Assembly (NCBI RefSeq): GCF_038595055.1
Contig: NZ_CP152002.1
Coordinates: forward strand, 6,915,604 to 6,979,603
DNA: 64,000 nt
Direction: 5' to 3'
Source: Paenibacillus sp. FSL R7-0345
GTDB taxonomy: Bacteria; Bacillota; Bacilli; Paenibacillales; Paenibacillaceae
A program made the position numbers and the translations under genes. Under the pieces are notes generated by a model. That model was not told where the DNA came from and made no database searches. It was given only the letters and a program-made list of their open reading frames with translations. Below are positions 62,772 through 64,000 of this stretch, piece after piece (position 1 is the first letter of the stretch; every line of letters starts with the position of its first letter).

Positions 62772-63193
62772 GGGAATCTCCTATTCAAATACCGGAAGCT
62801 CGGTTAGCTCCGGAAAATATTCTTCTACTAAGTATTGTCATCCTGCTGCCGTCATAAACGGCTGTTCCCCGGACCAGGCATGTTACTTCCCCTATATGCG
62901 TATACATAAAATAGCCCCGCAAAGTGATGTCTTTATACAGTTGCTAATTCAAGTGCGTTGAGGGATTTCAAATATAATTAAAGCTTTACCATCTAAAAAA
63001 GGCCCGCAAACTGTAGCAAACAGCCTTTGCAGAGCCTCATCCATATTCATACACAACCGGCAGAAGCGGAGCGATCCTCTGCTTGAGACTGGTATCCGTT
63101 TCTGCCCTATATAAGGAAGCAAAAATTCAGGACAGCTTAATAGCCCCTTATATTTAAAAAAGGACCACCGCAGTGGTCCCTAAGTGGCCTAAC
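62772..63193 (-). other. Intergenic gap between rpmH and rnpA
   Basis: These 422 bases hold no convincing gene. Apart from the rpmH terminator (63154-63180) there is a second hairpin-like stretch near 62993-63035, whose AAAGGC/GCCTTT arms are followed by T on the minus strand. An AT-rich segment around 62890-62990 could hold the rnpA promoter, but no clear -35/-10 pair is seen. Confidence 0.4.
63154..63180 (-). terminator. Terminator of rpmH
   Basis: GGACCAC (63162-63168) pairs with GTGGTCC (63173-63179), followed on the minus strand by TTTTTT. Confidence 0.85.
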
Positions 63194-63328
63194 TTACGCA
63201 CTCAAAACTTTTCTGCCTTTCAGGCGGCGGGCTGCCAGCACTTTACGGCCGTTTTTCGTGCTCATTCTTTTGCGGAAACCATGTACCTTCTTGCGTTTGC
63301 TCACATTCGGTTTGAACGTCGGTCTCAT
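63194..63328 (-). CDS. rpmH: 50S ribosomal protein bL34
   Basis: The 44-aa ORF reads MRPTFKPNVSKRKKVHGFRKR followed by MSTKNGRKVLAARRLKGRKVLSA, the canonical L34 sequence. GGAGGT lies 7 bases before ATG 63328. It is the first gene left of the origin, and is the classic neighbour of dnaA in Bacillales. A TGCTAATAT extended -10 lies about 40 bases upstream on the minus strand (63373-63365). Confidence 0.97.
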   Translation of the reverse strand: MRPTFKPNVSKRKKVHGFRKRMSTKNGRKVLAARRLKGRKVLSA

Positions 63329-63670
63329 GTATTGCACCTCCCTTACAGGATCTTAATTACTGTCATATTAGCAGAAACGGTCTAAGCCGTCCTTTTGAGT
63401 AGGGACAGTATCTACAAGTATCATCAATTAATTTTGGAGACATATCCTCACAGAAAACACCTTTATATATTAAAGCATACCAATGTCCCAAAAGTCAACT
63501 GTCTCTCACTGCTTCCTTCCTCTTTTTATAAATCGCCTTATCCACAGCCTCCGCCGCCGAAAAAAGTATCCACAAGCTTATCCAGTTATCCACCTGTGAC
63601 TAAAAACGTTATCCACTCCCGGAATATTGAGCACAACCTGTGTATAAAAAAATAGACGTCTGACAGAAAC

Positions 63671-63677
63671 TGTCGAA
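63671..63677 (+). promoter_or_regulatory. Spo0A box in oriC
   Basis: TGTCGAA equals the Spo0A recognition core. Spo0A binding at oriC restrains replication during sporulation in B. subtilis. A 7-bp match alone could be chance. Confidence 0.5.
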
Positions 63678-63764
63678 CGGTAAACAAATTATCAACAATA
63701 TCTTGTGTTGTGCTTAAAAATTATACACAAGTGATTGAATTTGTGGATAAAATGGCTCGGCTCA

Positions 63765-63793
63765 TTGAAAAACAAGGGACGTTTTGCTATGAT
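63765..63793 (+). promoter_or_regulatory. dnaA promoter
   Basis: TTGAAA (63765-63770), 17-base spacer, TATGAT (63788-63793). DnaA boxes at 63721, 63742 and 63848 surround it, which suits autoregulation. Confidence 0.75.
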
Positions 63794-63941
63794 GGTATTA
63801 CTTTTGAATGTGAATAGATTTGTTTGTTCTATATATTATCAACAAGCTGTGGATAAAGTTGTGAACAATTCAAGTTTATCCATATTTTTTTGTCTCTATA
63901 TATTGCTTATTGGGGATAAGATTCAGCACGAACCCATTTTC

Positions 63942-63948
63942 TTCGACA
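63942..63948 (-). promoter_or_regulatory. Second Spo0A box next to dnaA
   Basis: TTCGACA, the complement of TGTCGAA, lies about 40 bases before the dnaA ribosome-binding site. Confidence 0.45.
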
Positions 63949-63984
63949 TTTCCACTTCATGGCTGACGCCACATTGGAAGATTT

Positions 63985-63991
63985 AAAGGAG
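63985..63991 (+). promoter_or_regulatory. dnaA ribosome-binding site
   Basis: AAAGGAG near the window end. No ATG follows in the last nine bases, so dnaA probably starts just outside, perhaps with GTG. This is inferred from gene order. Confidence 0.7.
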
Positions 63992-64000
63992 TGACAGTCT

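Larger units (their letters stand above)
63538..63919. other. oriC: Chromosomal replication origin oriC with DnaA boxes
   Basis: Boxes (consensus TTATNCACA): plus at 63538 (perfect), 63566, 63586, 63609 (one mismatch each) and 63721 (TTATACACA); minus at 63639, 63742 and 63848 (perfect); weaker at 63578, 63876 (plus) and 63911 (minus). They flank a dnaA promoter and an AT-rich stretch (63828-63840) that could open. Position between rpmH and the start of dnaA matches Bacillales origins. No gene lies in 63329-64000. Confidence 0.93.

Noticed and set aside
63735..63986. An 83-codon plus-strand ORF across the origin
   Set aside because: It runs through DnaA boxes and the dnaA promoter, has no ribosome-binding site and shows no protein-like conservation pattern.

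Overview
The window is a Gram-positive, endospore-forming Bacillales chromosome, most likely Paenibacillus. The gene order around the replication origin is the Bacillales one: rlmH, htrA, walJ-walI-walH-walK-walR, purA, dnaB, rplI, gdpP, ssb, parB-parA, noc, rsmG, mnmG, mnmE, jag, spoIIIJ, rnpA, rpmH and oriC. Sporulation-linked genes (yyaC, spoIIIJ), Spo0A boxes at the origin and a moderately GC-rich coding style support this. The genus is an inference. Most core genes lie on the minus strand, pointing away from the origin at the right end.

Left arm (1-9097): a mobile element that enters from outside the window. It carries the tail of an unknown gene, a 991-aa primase-polymerase/helicase replication protein, a GC-rich inverted repeat, a 132-aa unknown protein, a RadC-type JAMM protein, a 53/54-aa protein, and two large serine recombinases overlapping by ATGA. 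Past the recombinases is a 1.1-kb tail with a 35-aa ORF, a tRNA 3'-end fragment, and a 49-aa gene with its own promoter and terminator. The element abuts the 3' end of rlmH. That is the integration site and general design of staphylococcal cassette chromosome (SCC) elements, so I read it as an SCC-like element.

9098-16110: rlmH, a small membrane protein, an ArsR-type regulator divergent from an MFS exporter, a CxxH/CxxC protein, an M3 oligopeptidase and a DUF2252 protein. 16117-22250: the cydABCD operon for cytochrome bd oxidase, with two Rex/FNR-like palindromes at its promoter. 22299-32352: two cold-associated genes, htrA, the walRKHIJ cell-wall regulon and an M23/LysM/G5 peptidoglycan hydrolase that would be a natural WalR-type target. 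32692-42000: purA, dnaB, rplI, the c-di-AMP phosphodiesterase gdpP, DUF2232, MazG-like, CBS and LCP proteins. 42284-46600: an oligopeptide-binding lipoprotein and a MutS2-like protein without an Smr domain, preceded by an unassigned structured RNA with two terminators. 46633-53300: a VOC protein, the rpsF-ssb-rpsR operon, YjzC, tRNA-Ser(CGA), DUF951, mscS, DUF3343, yyaC, DUF4446 and a cysteine desulfurase.

53387-64000: the chromosome segregation and replication hub. It holds parB-parA with two parS sites, noc, the tRNA modification genes mnmG and mnmE with rsmG, jag-spoIIIJ-rnpA, rpmH, then an oriC with about eleven DnaA boxes, a near-consensus dnaA promoter and two Spo0A boxes. The window stops at the dnaA ribosome-binding site.

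All calls come from reading sequence and recalling families; no search was run.
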